From positions 434,001-498,000 of the forward strand of contig NZ_CP051261.1 of the NCBI RefSeq assembly GCF_014236855.1: a stretch of 64,000 nucleotides of DNA, written 5' to 3'. The notes beneath the pieces were generated by a model that searched no databases, was not told the DNA's origin, and saw nothing but the letters and a program-made list of their open reading frames with translations. Positions 1 to 7,133 of this stretch are shown one piece after another. This DNA comes from Xanthomonas sp. SI (lineage in GTDB: Bacteria; Pseudomonadota; Gammaproteobacteria; Xanthomonadales; Xanthomonadaceae). How positions within the stretch are numbered: the first letter of the stretch is position 1; each line of letters starts with the position of its first letter. The position numbers and the translations under genes were made by a program.

Positions 1-95
1 CAAACGATTGGCCACAGGACCAAGGCCAGCAGGGCCAGTGGCCAGCACAGAACGAGGAGAAGGCACCACGCAACTGTCGCAATTAGCGCTTTCAC
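1..95 (-). CDS. Small membrane protein, N-terminus only (cut by window edge)
   Basis: A GTG at 93-95 is preceded by a very good ribosome binding site (AAAGGAG, 7 bases upstream). It opens a frame that runs off the window after 31 codons. The visible peptide starts MKALIATVAWCLLLVLCWPL and is almost entirely hydrophobic, so it is a signal anchor or the first membrane helix. It reads on the same strand as the integron cassettes and lies just beyond the last recognisable attC remnant, so it may be a further cassette gene or the first flanking gene. Function is unknown. Confidence 0.5.
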   Translation of the reverse strand, partial: MKALIATVAWCLLLVLCWPLALLALVLWPIV

Positions 96-225
96 GATGC
101 GGCTCCTTTGGCCGGTGGGGAGAACCGGAAGGATTGCAGCTGCATGGCAACGTGGCGACTGGCGTGCGACGAACGAGCCAAAGCACCCGATAAAACGCCA
201 AATAGGGCGACGAACTCTCCCAGCG

Positions 226-288
226 GGCTAACGCCTGAGTCAAGCCGATCTGCGAGGTGAGTTCGGCCGCAATGGTCGGGCAGCATTC
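226..288 (-). repeat. Decayed attC-like site
   Basis: The left half (GGCTAACGCCTGAGTCAAGCC) matches attC, but the right core has drifted to GTCGGGC and the inner palindrome is poor. It is probably a dead site at the distal end of the array. Confidence 0.5.
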
Positions 289-432
289 ACGCCGCCGCCC
301 GAGCCATGGCTTGATGTTACTGAGGTCAAGGGCGTTGACGCTCCGAGTGGCTATAGACCTCCAAGCCCGAAAGATGCTTGCCCAGCACCCAAGCGACTAG
401 GCCAAGTGCTCAGCCTGGAGTGCACCACACTC
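285..432 (-). pseudogene. Fragment of a cassette gene related to 1,916-2,296
   Basis: On the minus strand this segment reads HLSGLEVYSHSERQ, closely matching HLSGLEIYSYSDRP in the gene at 1,916-2,296. At DNA level the two regions align over about 130 bases (for example CCAAGCCCGAAAGATG occurs in both). This copy is missing a base or two near 405-410, which breaks the frame, and its 5' half is absent. Like its relative, it abuts an attC (the decayed one at 226-288). It is therefore the 3' end of a duplicated cassette that has been truncated. Confidence 0.65.
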
Positions 433-478
433 TTGTCGGCGCTTGAGTTCTACCCTCATCCGCCGCCCTCCAGGGGCA

Positions 479-1699
479 CTACTTCGGCGTGAGCCGGTAC
501 AGGCCACCGGGTTGCGCATCTTCCAATACCCACAACGCGCCATCCGGCGCCTCTTCGATATCGCGGATGCGTTTGTCCAGGCTCCAGCGCTGGACCGCGG
601 TGGCGCCGCCCTTGCGGTCAACGGTGACGCGAATGATTCCCCCGCTGACAAGGCCACTGATCAAGGCGCTGCCCCTCCACTGCGGGAACATGCTGCCCTT
701 GTAGAACATGATGTTGCCTGGTGCGATCACCGGTACCCAATAGATCACGGGCTTGACGAGATCGGGCCGCGTGTCCGGGCTGGGGATGGGCACGCCGTTA
801 TAGTTCATGCCATACGAAACCAGCGGCCAGCCGTAGTTCTTGCCGCGCTGGATCAGGTTCAGTTCGTCGCCGCCTTGAGGGCCGTGCTCAAGCTCCCATA
901 GTCGACCGTCAGGCGCGAAGGCAAGGCCATAAGGCGTGCGGTGGCCGGTGGACCAGGTTTCGGCCGGCGTGAGGTTGCGGCTGGGGAAAGTATAGGTGCT
1001 GACAACCGGAGCCGTCTTGGCGGCTTCGGTATCGGCCGCCGGATCGATCAGCGGAATGGTGGCGGCACCGACCTTGCCTGCCCACGGATTGCCGGGCGCG
1101 GGTTTGCCGTCCAGCGTCAGCCGCAGGATCTTGCCAGCCGGTTGATCGGGATCCTGGGCCGGCGTGAAGCGCTGGCGGTCGCCCACGGTGAGGAAGAGGT
1201 ATTTGCCGTCCGGTGAGAAGGCGATCTGTGCGCCGGCTTGGCCACCCTTGCCCGTGGGCATCTGGCGCCACAGGACCTGGAAGTTGTGCAGCCGGGCCTG
1301 ATTGCCCTCCAGAACGAGCTGGCCTCGGCCCATCGCCAGGCCACCGCCATAGTCGCCGGGCGCGACATAGGTAAGGTACACACTGTGGTCAATGGCGTAG
1401 TGGGGCGAAAGGAACACGCCCAGCATGCCGTTCTGGCCTTCGACATAGCTGGCCGGCACGCCCTTGATCTCGGTCTTGGCGCCACCCGGCGTGACAAGCT
1501 GGAGGCGGCCGACTTTCTCGGTCACGAGCATTCGGCCATCGGGCAGGAAGGCAATGCGCCAGGGCAGGTCGAAGCTGGCGACCTTGGTGACCTTGAAGGG
1601 GAGGTCGGGATCGGGTTTCTGATTGCCTGCGTTGGTCTGTGCGTGGGCGGCGTTTGTGAGCAGAGCGCCAACCAGGAACCCGCTTGCCAGCTTCATCAT
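479..1699 (-). CDS. PQQ-dependent sugar dehydrogenase (glucose/sorbosone dehydrogenase family), exported
   Basis: This 406-residue protein has a signal peptide (MMKLASGFLVGALLTNAAHA) and a six-bladed propeller-type sequence of the glucose/sorbosone dehydrogenase family. Members oxidise sugars or aldoses in the periplasm with PQQ. Family landmarks are WRIAFLPDGRMLVTEKVGRL near the N-terminus, TGHRTPYGLAFAPDGRLWE followed by HGPQGGDE in the middle, and IEEAPDGALWVLEDA near the C-terminus. I start it at 1,699 because AAGGAA lies about 10 bases upstream and the signal peptide follows directly; the longer frame to 1,777 lacks support. It is larger than a typical cassette gene and has no good attC of its own. 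Substrate cannot be told from sequence. Confidence 0.88.
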   Translation of the reverse strand: MMKLASGFLVGALLTNAAHAQTNAGNQKPDPDLPFKVTKVASFDLPWRIAFLPDGRMLVTEKVGRLQLVTPGGAKTEIKGVPASYVEGQNGMLGVFLSPHYAIDHSVYLTYVAPGDYGGGLAMGRGQLVLEGNQARLHNFQVLWRQMPTGKGGQAGAQIAFSPDGKYLFLTVGDRQRFTPAQDPDQPAGKILRLTLDGKPAPGNPWAGKVGAATIPLIDPAADTEAAKTAPVVSTYTFPSRNLTPAETWSTGHRTPYGLAFAPDGRLWELEHGPQGGDELNLIQRGKNYGWPLVSYGMNYNGVPIPSPDTRPDLVKPVIYWVPVIAPGNIMFYKGSMFPQWRGSALISGLVSGGIIRVTVDRKGGATAVQRWSLDKRIRDIEEAPDGALWVLEDAQPGGLYRLTPK

Positions 1700-1862
1700 G
1701 TGCGTGTTTCCTTGCGGCCAAGTGACCTGGGAGATCCTAATGTCTGGAATGCCGTTTGGGTGTGACGGTTTGTTCAATCCTGGCGTGAAGTCGGAATGAA
1801 AGTCCTGATTTCGAATTTCCAGTTGAAAAAGAATTGTTGGGAGTGCCGCGAAATGTCCCTAG

Positions 1863-1921
1863 GTCTAACGCTGAATTAAGCTTGCCCGCTAAGCGGCTTC
1901 GGCCTGAATGGATTGTTAGGC
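1863..1921 (-). repeat. attC 31 (most distal intact site)
   Basis: Cores GTCTAAC and GTTAGGC flank a good palindrome around GCTAAGC. It ends the cassette carrying the broken gene 1,916-2,296, whose stop codon lies inside the site. Confidence 0.9.
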
Positions 1922-2296
1922 CGCATCCGCGCCGCCGCCCGAGCCATAGCTTGATATTGTTGCCACCACTGGCAAGGACGCTGGGCGATCCGAGTAGCTA
2001 TAGATCTCCAAGCCCGAAAGATGGTTGTCCAGCGCCCAAACGATCAAGCCTAGGTGCTCACCGCCCGGAGCATTAGCCACGGCGTCAGCGACGATACGTG
2101 CGACTTGGCCCTGAGCCGGAACACGAAAGTCCACCGACGCGCAGCCTCACCCGCAACGGCCAACCACCTGCAGGGAGCGAACAAGTCCAATCAGATCCTG
2201 AGTGGACTCATCGGTTGCCGCAACGGCAAGCGCATGCTCAATGACCGCCACCTCTGAATCGGAGATTGATCGAACAGTTACCAGAGGTCTGGACAT
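1916..2296 (-). pseudogene. Cassette gene of unknown function interrupted by an in-frame TGA
   Basis: Reading from ATG 2,296 gives one continuous 126-residue frame except for a TGA at codon 50 (2,147-2,149). The product begins MSRPLVTVRSISDSEVAVIE and resumes GCASVDFRVPAQ after the stop. The context CysGly-TGA-GlyCys suggests a Cys codon (TGC) mutated to TGA in a Cys-Gly-Cys-Gly-Cys motif. The second half alone (GTG 2,134) would be a 72-residue ORF without a ribosome site. The C-terminus (SSYGSGGGADAA) runs into attC. A truncated relative lies at 285-432. I do not recognise the family; most likely a nonsense-mutated cassette gene. Confidence 0.7.
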
Positions 2297-2300
2297 GCTA

Positions 2301-2373
2301 CCTAAAACCTGAATTAAGCCGGCCCATCATGGATCGGTTTCGAAGCCGATTCGTCTTGAATGAATTGTTAGAT
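2301..2373 (-). repeat. attC 30
   Basis: The outer cores are modified (CCTAAAAC and GTTAGAT) and the loop is longer than in most sites here, about 73 bp in total. It terminates the cassette of 2,368-2,769. Confidence 0.8.
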
Positions 2374-2769
2374 GCCAAGCCGGACTCCGCCGGGAAGATT
2401 GACACCAATTGGGAAGGACGACAGGAAGCGGGGGAGCAGCCAAAACCAAAATAGTAGAGCGGCAACTAACGCACACGAGAGAACCAATAGATTTAGGAAT
2501 CGACGGCCGATGCGGACACGTCCTATGAGTCCGCGTTGCGAAATATTGACGAACGACACCGGCAAGATCCAGGTCGCAAGCAAGACTGGTGGCAAAACAG
2601 CAGGGGGTGGATTAAGGAGAACGTATCCGTATGCAAGCGCGGGCAGGAGCACAAAGTAGGAAGCGCAGCCAAGAACCAACGCGCGCCGTGGAGACCGCGG
2701 AGAGCGACCTCTGACAACGGCGCCGGGCGGCGCATGTATGTTTCCCGTGCTTTTCCTGAAATCTTCCAT
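2368..2769 (-). CDS. Cassette-encoded integral membrane protein, unknown function
   Basis: This 133-residue protein has a basic, Pro/Arg-rich N-terminal stretch of about 30 residues and then three likely membrane helices (around ALVLGCASYFVLLPALAYGY, VLPPVLLATWILPVSFV and NLLVLSCALVAALLFWFW). The ATG at 2,769 lies 10 bases inside the cassette boundary; a GTG six bases earlier is an alternative start. The last residues (NLPGGVRLGI) are encoded by the attC. No family recognised. Confidence 0.7.
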   Translation of the reverse strand: MEDFRKSTGNIHAPPGAVVRGRSPRSPRRALVLGCASYFVLLPALAYGYVLLNPPPAVLPPVLLATWILPVSFVNISQRGLIGRVRIGRRFLNLLVLSCALVAALLFWFWLLPRFLSSFPIGVNLPGGVRLGI

Positions 2770-2773
2770 TGGC

Positions 2774-2833
2774 ACCTAACGCCTGAACTAAGCCGAGCGG
2801 CGAAGCGGCTTCGGCTTGAATGAATTGTTAGGC
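2774..2833 (-). repeat. attC 29
   Basis: Canonical 60-bp site: ACCTAAC and GTTAGGC cores with the GGCGAAGCGG inner palindrome. It ends the cassette of 2,836-3,111. Confidence 0.93.
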
Positions 2834-2835
2834 CC

Positions 2836-3111
2836 CTAAGAGGCCTCCCAAAGGGAAGTATCCCAGAGGACGAAGCTATCTGTCTCAGGGGAACGCAAGT
2901 GGACCAGCGGCGTTGGGTCAACGTGCCAGCGGCGAAATACGATTAGTAGCTGCCGTACGGAGTCCGTACTGATCGGATGCGCCAGCTCCAAGTCTAAGGT
3001 GGGGCCTCTGCCACGAATGTCCTTGTACTCAGGTAGCGAGTATAGCCACCCAAAGAACTGATTCTCGTCTTCAGCAGCAAAGAATGTTGGACCTTTGAAG
3101 GAGATGATCAT
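2836..3111 (-). CDS. Cassette-encoded hypothetical protein
   Basis: This soluble-looking protein of 91 residues begins MIISFKGPTFFAAEDENQFF and is rich in aromatic and acidic residues, with no signal peptide or membrane segment. The ATG lies just inside the cassette boundary, followed downstream by its own attC. The pattern of a short beta strand, then FFGWLYSLPEY, then a basic helix RQLLIVFRRW resembles the small immunity-type proteins common in cassettes, but I do not recognise a family and this is only an impression. Confidence 0.65.
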   Translation of the reverse strand: MIISFKGPTFFAAEDENQFFGWLYSLPEYKDIRGRGPTLDLELAHPISTDSVRQLLIVFRRWHVDPTPLVHLRSPETDSFVLWDTSLWEAS

Positions 3112-3115
3112 GGGG

Positions 3116-3174
3116 GCGTAACGCTTGAATTAAGCCGTGACGCGACGCGGCATCGGCTTGAAGAATTGTTAGGT
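3116..3174 (-). repeat. attC 28
   Basis: Cores GCGTAAC and GTTAGGT; the inner palindrome is imperfect (CGCGACGCGG). It ends the cassette of 3,184-3,525. Confidence 0.85.
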
Positions 3175-3183
3175 CCCACCCGC

Positions 3184-3525
3184 CTAGACACCCATGGCCA
3201 CCGAAAGAAATCCTGAGCCAAGCCAGATGAGAAAGCAAAGGCCGGCACAAGGCAGTAAAAGTGGGCGGAAGCAAGTGCCAACAATTGCAAGAGCCGCAAT
3301 GGCCAAAGTCGAGCCCCAGAACATGGAGCGTGCACTAGGACCCCAGACAAGCCAATGAGGCGGGCCAACGAGTGAAGCTTGAAGGATGGCCCTGCTAGGC
3401 AGCCAATCAGGTCGTTGTAATACGACCAGGCAAAAAACTACGTAAGCAAGAATCAACAAAAGCAGAGATGCCGCTGCGACTACCGGGGCCAAGCGACTGT
3501 CTGAAATTTTGGAAGATTTTTCCAT
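3184..3525 (-). CDS. Cassette-encoded membrane protein, unknown function
   Basis: About 113 residues with a polar start (MEKSSKISDSRLAPVV) and three likely membrane helices: VAAASLLLLILAYVVFCLVV, SMFWGSTLAIAALAIVGTCF and LLPCAGLCFLIWLGSGFLSV. I use ATG 3,525; a GTG at 3,537 would add four residues and cannot be excluded because neither start has a clear ribosome site. Function unknown. Confidence 0.65.
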   Translation of the reverse strand: MEKSSKISDSRLAPVVAAASLLLLILAYVVFCLVVLQRPDWLPSRAILQASLVGPPHWLVWGPSARSMFWGSTLAIAALAIVGTCFRPLLLPCAGLCFLIWLGSGFLSVAMGV

Positions 3526-3544
3526 CTGAGATGCCACGTGCGGG

Positions 3545-3601
3545 GTCTGACGCTGGAGTTAAGCGGCGGCAAAGCCGTCCGCTTTGAACGAATTGTTAGC
3601 C
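3545..3601 (-). repeat. attC 27
   Basis: Variant family with GGCGGC-AAA-GCCGTCC palindrome and cores GTCTGAC and GTTAGCC. The GTCTGAC core departs from consensus at a normally conserved base. Related to the sites at 8,481 and 13,472. Confidence 0.85.
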
Positions 3602-3841
3602 CGCTTGCGCAGACTCACTTATTGCGACAATGAACGCTGGCGAGTTGTCGTACTGACGCAGTGTGTCCGATAGATGCATATGATCAAAGCTCTCCCTCAT
3701 GCGATCCATGGTCTCCGCGGCATGAAGCAAAAAGCTTGCGATTTCCCTCAGCTCTTCCGGACTTGCCTGCAGCGTCGCCTCTGAAAGCTCAAAAGGAGCG
3801 TGTTGCTCTGAGTCTGATGCCAAGTAACCGAAAAGCTTCAT
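3596..3841 (-). CDS. Imm32-like small protein (possible immunity protein)
   Basis: The 81-residue product starts MKLFGYLASDSEQHAPFELS, continues with EATLQASPEELREIASFLLH and ends with a strand (SPAFIVAIS). The layout of strand, ELSE.TL.ASPEELR motif, helix and DRMRESFDHMHLSD matches my memory of Imm32 immunity proteins, predicted to neutralise polymorphic toxins. This is recognition from motif only, and no toxin gene is present nearby, as is usual for cassette-borne immunity genes. GGAG lies about 11 bases upstream of the ATG. Confidence 0.65.
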   Translation of the reverse strand: MKLFGYLASDSEQHAPFELSEATLQASPEELREIASFLLHAAETMDRMRESFDHMHLSDTLRQYDNSPAFIVAISESAQAG

Positions 3842-3860
3842 GCCAGAAAATCTCCGAAAG

Positions 3861-3920
3861 GGCTAACGCCTGAATTAAGCCGCGCCGCGAAGCGGCTTCG
3901 GCTTGAATGATTTGTTATAC
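3861..3920 (-). repeat. attC 26
   Basis: GCCGCGAAGCGGC palindrome with GGCTAAC and GTTATAC cores; the second core is divergent. The gene of this cassette reads through into it. Confidence 0.9.
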
Positions 3921-4510
3921 GTCCTTGCGAACACCAACTCCGCGACGAACAGATTTGGAACCCAGCAAAGCCAGGCAATGACGGGATAGGCAAGCTCAAA
4001 TGGAATGCCAGCGACCATTGAGGAGGGCAAGTAGATACGCAAGGTAACGGCAGCAAGTGTGAGCGAGACATTGCGGACGACCCACTTGCGGTGCTCCTGT
4101 ACAGCGCCTCTCCGGATTGCTTGGAAAGCACGCAGGCCGGTAAATAGCCAGCAAACAGCAAGGCAGGCAAAGCCTAGCTTTGCGACCAGGCCGCCGAACG
4201 CAAGTACCGACATGTACAAGCCGGACAGACCGCCTAGAGCAACACCAACACCGAGGTAAGTGCGGCCAATGATACGGTGCAGCCGTGGGCGAGTGCTTCG
4301 AAGCCAGTTTGAGAACTGAAACGGGCTAAGCGACAGAGCAACAAGAGACGCAAACACATGCGTATAGATGCCTGCCTTATGAGCAAGGAAGTTGAGCTTC
4401 ATGTCCGGGTGAACCAGAGACCCCAATGGCATAAAGCCATGAGCGAAGACAGCGTAGGCGGCGACGCCGAGAGCGAGAAAGTAGAACCAGATCGTGCCGA
4501 ATAGCTTCAT
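3875..4510 (-). CDS. DUF2306-like integral membrane protein
   Basis: This 211-residue polytopic membrane protein has five or six hydrophobic segments. The features RPRLHRIIGRTYLGVGVALG, AVQEHRKWVVRN and the central His/Arg positions fit the DUF2306 family of predicted membrane proteins, whose function is unknown. The ATG is only 11 bases inside the cassette boundary. Its C-terminal tail (NKSFKPKPLRGAA) is encoded by the attC itself, so the last dozen residues were probably acquired from the recombination site. Confidence 0.75.
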   Translation of the reverse strand: MKLFGTIWFYFLALGVAAYAVFAHGFMPLGSLVHPDMKLNFLAHKAGIYTHVFASLVALSLSPFQFSNWLRSTRPRLHRIIGRTYLGVGVALGGLSGLYMSVLAFGGLVAKLGFACLAVCWLFTGLRAFQAIRRGAVQEHRKWVVRNVSLTLAAVTLRIYLPSSMVAGIPFELAYPVIAWLCWVPNLFVAELVFARTYNKSFKPKPLRGAA

Positions 4511-4514
4511 GGAC

Positions 4515-4570
4515 GTATAACGCCTGAGTTAAGCCGCGCCGCGAAGCGGCGTCGGCTTGAATTGTTGGGA
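4515..4570 (-). repeat. attC 25 (of repeat cassette copy 1)
   Basis: Cores GTATAAC and GTTGGGA; the right arm is four bases shorter than usual. Divergent, like the repeat copy it serves. Confidence 0.85.
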
Positions 4571-4839
4571 AGTGAGTGGCCGAACTGGTTGGGACAAAAA
4601 CCGTGCCCTCAGCACTGCCGTCTGCGCCGAGTGTGCCACAGCTTGCGGGACGAAGATTGCTCCGCCATGCCAGCGGACGTGATAACCGAAGCCCGGCCCA
4701 ATGAGCGCAGTGCGGCAATGACATGAGGCGGCGAAGTTGCGGATCGTGCGACGCGGGGGAAACGACTATCCGGAGCCGACCGCGTGAGCGCTAGGGAACT
4801 GGCCGAAGGTACGAGCACCGATGCTGTTGCTCCACCACG
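4571..4839 (-). repeat. Repeated ORF-less cassette, copy 1 (most divergent)
   Basis: This is the most diverged member of a five-copy cassette family (others at 6,854, 9,392, 11,288 and 12,301). The conserved blocks are GAGTGTGCCACAGCTTGCGGG in the middle and CACCGATGCTGTTGCTCC at the right end. The minus-strand frame that stays open in other copies is closed by a TAG here, which argues against coding. Confidence 0.85.
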
Positions 4840-4899
4840 GCCTAACGCCTGAGTTAAGGCGAGCCGCGAAGCGGCTTCGCCTTGAACGAATTGTTAGGC
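4840..4899 (-). repeat. attC 24
   Basis: Canonical 60-bp site with AGCCGCGAAGCGGCTT palindrome and perfect GCCTAAC/GTTAGGC cores. It ends the cassette of 4,933-5,112. Confidence 0.93.
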
Positions 4900-4932
4900 C
4901 GCGAGCAAGGAAATCCCATTAGCTGCGATTCT

Positions 4933-5112
4933 TTATTCATCGGTGGAGCTGGTAATCGAAAGCCCAAGGGCATTGTCGTTGATGTCTACGAAGAGCCGGC
5001 TGCCATCCTTGAATCTGATCCCTACCTCGCTTGGTTGGTGGCGCCAGACAGTCTCGACCATTTTTCCACTTAGCAGCTCAGTGGCCCGTTTGGCTTCCTC
5101 TTCAAGCGTCAT
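4933..5112 (-). CDS. Cassette-encoded 59-residue hypothetical protein
   Basis: A short ORF from ATG 5,112 to TAA 4,933, with AAGGGAAAA upstream as ribosome site. The product begins MTLEEEAKRATELLSGKMVE, contains a Trp-Arg-His turn and then IRFKDGSRLFVDI and ends SITSSTDE. This suggests one helix followed by a beta sheet. It fills its cassette exactly (attC on the left, boundary GTTAGGC on the right), which is the main reason to accept so short a gene. Function unknown. Confidence 0.7.
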   Translation of the reverse strand: MTLEEEAKRATELLSGKMVETVWRHQPSEVGIRFKDGSRLFVDINDNALGLSITSSTDE

Positions 5113-5128
5113 GAACTTTTCCCTTGCG

Positions 5129-5220
5129 GCCTAACGCCTTGGCTCAGTTGCCGCCGGAGCAGCCGAAGGCAGCCGAAGCGCGGAGCGCTTTGGGCAGTCA
5201 ACTGCAGCGATTTGTCGGGC
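5129..5220 (-). repeat. attC 23 (long, different family)
   Basis: About 92 bp. Left core GCCTAAC with inner box GCTCAGTTGCC pairing with CAACTGCAGC, and a weak right core GTCGGGC. The sequence is unrelated to the 60-bp class, so this cassette probably came from a different integron lineage. Confidence 0.7.
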
Positions 5221-5286
5221 ACCCAAGGCAACCTCCGCAAACTGTTCAAGTCGCCATGAAGTTGTGAAACATGCCAAAAAATAGAA

Positions 5287-5757
5287 TCATTTATCCAAGG
5301 ACGGCGGTTGCATGAGTTCAAGTGCTGTTCCTGACGGACCTACGATATACATCACATGAGTGCCAGTACGCGAGCCTTCTTCGATCTTCTGGGGTTTACC
5401 TTGAGCTTTCCAGCCATAATAACCGACCTTCTCGATCACTGCCTCAATGTCGCTTACTTGAATGGCCAAGTGAAATATCCCGGCACTGTAAGGCCTGGAG
5501 GGAGCCTCCGTGCGCTTTGTAACATCGTCGTACTCTAGCAATTCGATTTTTTGGCCAGCGAGCTCAACTATTGCCATTTTTACGGTTGCATTCTTGGCGC
5601 CGGTCACCTGCGCAAGGAAGTCGCCAGCCATTTCCCCGGTGCGGATAAGTTCAGCGCCCAAGGCTTCGGTCCAAAACAGTATGGCATCGTCGAGAGATGG
5701 CACTGAAATGCCTACGTGATCAGAACGGTAGACCTCAAAATTTCGTGACGATGTCAT
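5287..5757 (-). CDS. VOC-family protein (glyoxalase/dioxygenase fold)
   Basis: This 156-residue protein consists of one vicinal-oxygen-chelate unit: two beta-alpha-beta-beta-beta modules. Candidate metal ligands are His14 (DHVGIS), Glu72 or Glu75 (KIELLEY), His96 (FHLAIQV) and Glu147 (TALELMQ), the usual His/Glu/His/Glu set of metal-dependent members such as glyoxalase I or methylmalonyl-CoA epimerase. A good ribosome site (AAGGTGAG) precedes ATG 5,757. The gene has a 60-base leader, longer than most cassettes here, which may hold its own promoter. Substrate unknown. Confidence 0.85.
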   Translation of the reverse strand: MTSSRNFEVYRSDHVGISVPSLDDAILFWTEALGAELIRTGEMAGDFLAQVTGAKNATVKMAIVELAGQKIELLEYDDVTKRTEAPSRPYSAGIFHLAIQVSDIEAVIEKVGYYGWKAQGKPQKIEEGSRTGTHVMYIVGPSGTALELMQPPSLDK

Positions 5758-5816
5758 TACTCACCTTGAAATTACGAAAGTTAATGATTGACTGAATTTC
5801 CGCACTAAACGACCGC

Positions 5817-5876
5817 GCCTAACGCCTGAATTAAGCCGACCCGCGAAGCGGGTTCGGCTTGAATGAATTGTTAGGC
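5817..5876 (-). repeat. attC 22
   Basis: Canonical 60-bp site with ACCCGCGAAGCGGGTT palindrome and perfect cores. It ends the cassette of 5,871-6,299. Confidence 0.95.
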
Positions 5877-6299
5877 GCCAACCTGCAGGTTGAGGCCGCC
5901 CGCTTTGCTGCATACAACGATATAGTCACGAAGTGTTGGAAACTCCTGCCAGCTCCGCTCAAGATAGGTGACGACAAGGGGCTGCCAATCTCCAATCTGA
6001 CCCAGGCCGATATGCGAAATCAGGTTGGCTGCCAAAGCTGCATCCTCCATCGCCTGCGATACGATAATCTCGCGCAGCAAGATCGCTTTCCGGGCGCTAT
6101 CCAGCCGGTCGATGATCATAGACGCGCAAGATTTCCAATCGGCTCCTTGCATCGACCATAGGGCCGCCGTCGCCTCCCAGGTCTCAAGCGGAGCTTCGGC
6201 GATCTGTCCTGCAATGTCGTCGAGATGATAGACAAGCTCGTCAACTGGGGGAGCTAGCAGCGCGATGATCTCTTCTGAGGCATTCATTGAAAGTGTCAT
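5871..6299 (-). CDS. Cassette-encoded hypothetical protein
   Basis: This is a 142-residue acidic protein beginning MTLSMNASEEIIALLAPPVD, largely helical, with no signal peptide or membrane segment. The phrase AALWSMQGADWKSCASMIID and a downstream LISHIGLGQIGDWQPLV suggest an all-helical fold of the kind seen in small cassette-encoded immunity-like proteins; I do not recognise the family. ATG 6,299 is four bases from the cassette boundary; ATG 6,287 is an alternative. The stop lies in the attC core. Confidence 0.65.
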   Translation of the reverse strand: MTLSMNASEEIIALLAPPVDELVYHLDDIAGQIAEAPLETWEATAALWSMQGADWKSCASMIIDRLDSARKAILLREIIVSQAMEDAALAANLISHIGLGQIGDWQPLVVTYLERSWQEFPTLRDYIVVCSKAGGLNLQVGA

Positions 6300-6303
6300 T
6301 GGT

Positions 6304-6372
6304 GCCTAACGTTTTAGATAACCGGCGTCTCCCTGCTTGCCGGGTGACGTCCGGTTGATCGAAGGGTTAGGC
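6304..6372 (-). repeat. attC 21 (distinct family)
   Basis: 69 bp. Perfect cores GCCTAAC and GTTAGGC, but with the inner pair ACCGGCGTC / GACGTCCGGT and a CCTGCTTGCCGGG loop, unlike the common class. Confidence 0.88.
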
Positions 6373-6376
6373 GTCA

Positions 6377-6790
6377 TCAGCCGTGGCAGTAGAGCAAAAC
6401 ACCGAAGTGGCCTGGAAACGATCTGAAGATGCTTAGAGCTTTAGGCCCCCATCGTGGGTCTTCTTCGGTGTAGGTTGCCTTGCTTCGGTGCCAATCGCCA
6501 CTTGGAGTGATGATCGATTCCGTCACGCTTTCTGGCTGAAGTTGATCAACAGCGAAGACGATTGGCGCCTGCTCGCTTGATGCGCTTGGATAGGCTGAAT
6601 AGTCAAGGCGACTCTCATTCATCCATTCCTTCGTGCAGCACCAGTAGTAGTCCCAGTGACCGTCTTCTACCGGAGTGTAATCCTCCCACATCTTGAACTT
6701 CCGCATCAGGACCGAGGCGCAGTGCTCTACAGATTTCGCATCGGCCGGGTCGATATCTCTCGGAAGAATTAAGACGGCGAAGAATTTCAT
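6377..6790 (-). CDS. Cassette-encoded hypothetical protein
   Basis: The 137-residue protein begins MKFFAVLILPRDIDPADAKS. It has an aromatic-rich centre (GHWDYYWCCTKEWMNESRLDY) and a C-terminus GHFGVLLYCHG with Cys and His. No signal peptide is likely, since the hydrophobic start is too short. ATG 6,790 sits three bases from the cassette boundary. I do not recognise a family. The Trp/Tyr-rich centre is the only distinctive feature. Confidence 0.65.
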   Translation of the reverse strand: MKFFAVLILPRDIDPADAKSVEHCASVLMRKFKMWEDYTPVEDGHWDYYWCCTKEWMNESRLDYSAYPSASSEQAPIVFAVDQLQPESVTESIITPSGDWHRSKATYTEEDPRWGPKALSIFRSFPGHFGVLLYCHG

Positions 6791-6793
6791 GAC

Positions 6794-6853
6794 GCCTAAC
6801 GCTTGAGTTAAGCCGCGTTGCGAAGCAGCGTCGGCTTGAATGAGTTGTTAGGC
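6794..6853 (-). repeat. attC 20 (of repeat cassette copy 2)
   Basis: Subtype with GCGTTGCGAAGCAGCGTC palindrome and TGAGTTGTTAGGC. The same subtype follows repeat copies 3, 4 and 5. Confidence 0.95.
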
Positions 6854-7133
6854 AGTGAGTAGCCGAAACGGTTGAGATCGCAATCGTGCTCCCCAGCACT
6901 GCCCGCCTGAGCCGAGTGTGCCACAGCTTGCGGGATGAAGCTTGCGCTGCCAATGCCACGGGCCTGTTGGCTCCGAAGCCAGGCGCAATGAGTGCCGCGC
7001 GGCAGTGACACGAAATGACGAAGCGGCGGACTGTCCGATGCCAGTTACGGTGAGAACCACTGTCCGGAGCCGACCGCGTGCGCGCCAGTGAACTGGTCGA
7101 AGATGCGAGCACCGATGCTGTTGCTCCACCACG
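6854..7133 (-). repeat. Repeated ORF-less cassette, copy 2
   Basis: About 280 bp, with only about ten differences from copy 4. Minus-strand frames are open through the unit (for example GTG 7,132, 94 residues, starting MVEQQHRCS), but compensating one-base indels between copies shift the frames. I therefore treat it as non-coding. It is bounded by attC on both sides. Confidence 0.9.

Noticed and set aside
2147..2149. TGA as a selenocysteine codon
   Set aside because: No convincing stem-loop follows and a single point change from TGC explains it; kept only as a low-probability alternative.
6848..7132. 94-residue ORF (MVEQQHRCS...) in the repeated cassette as a protein gene
   Set aside because: The frame is closed by a stop in copy 1 and shifted by one-base indels in copies 3 and 5; substitutions show no third-position bias.
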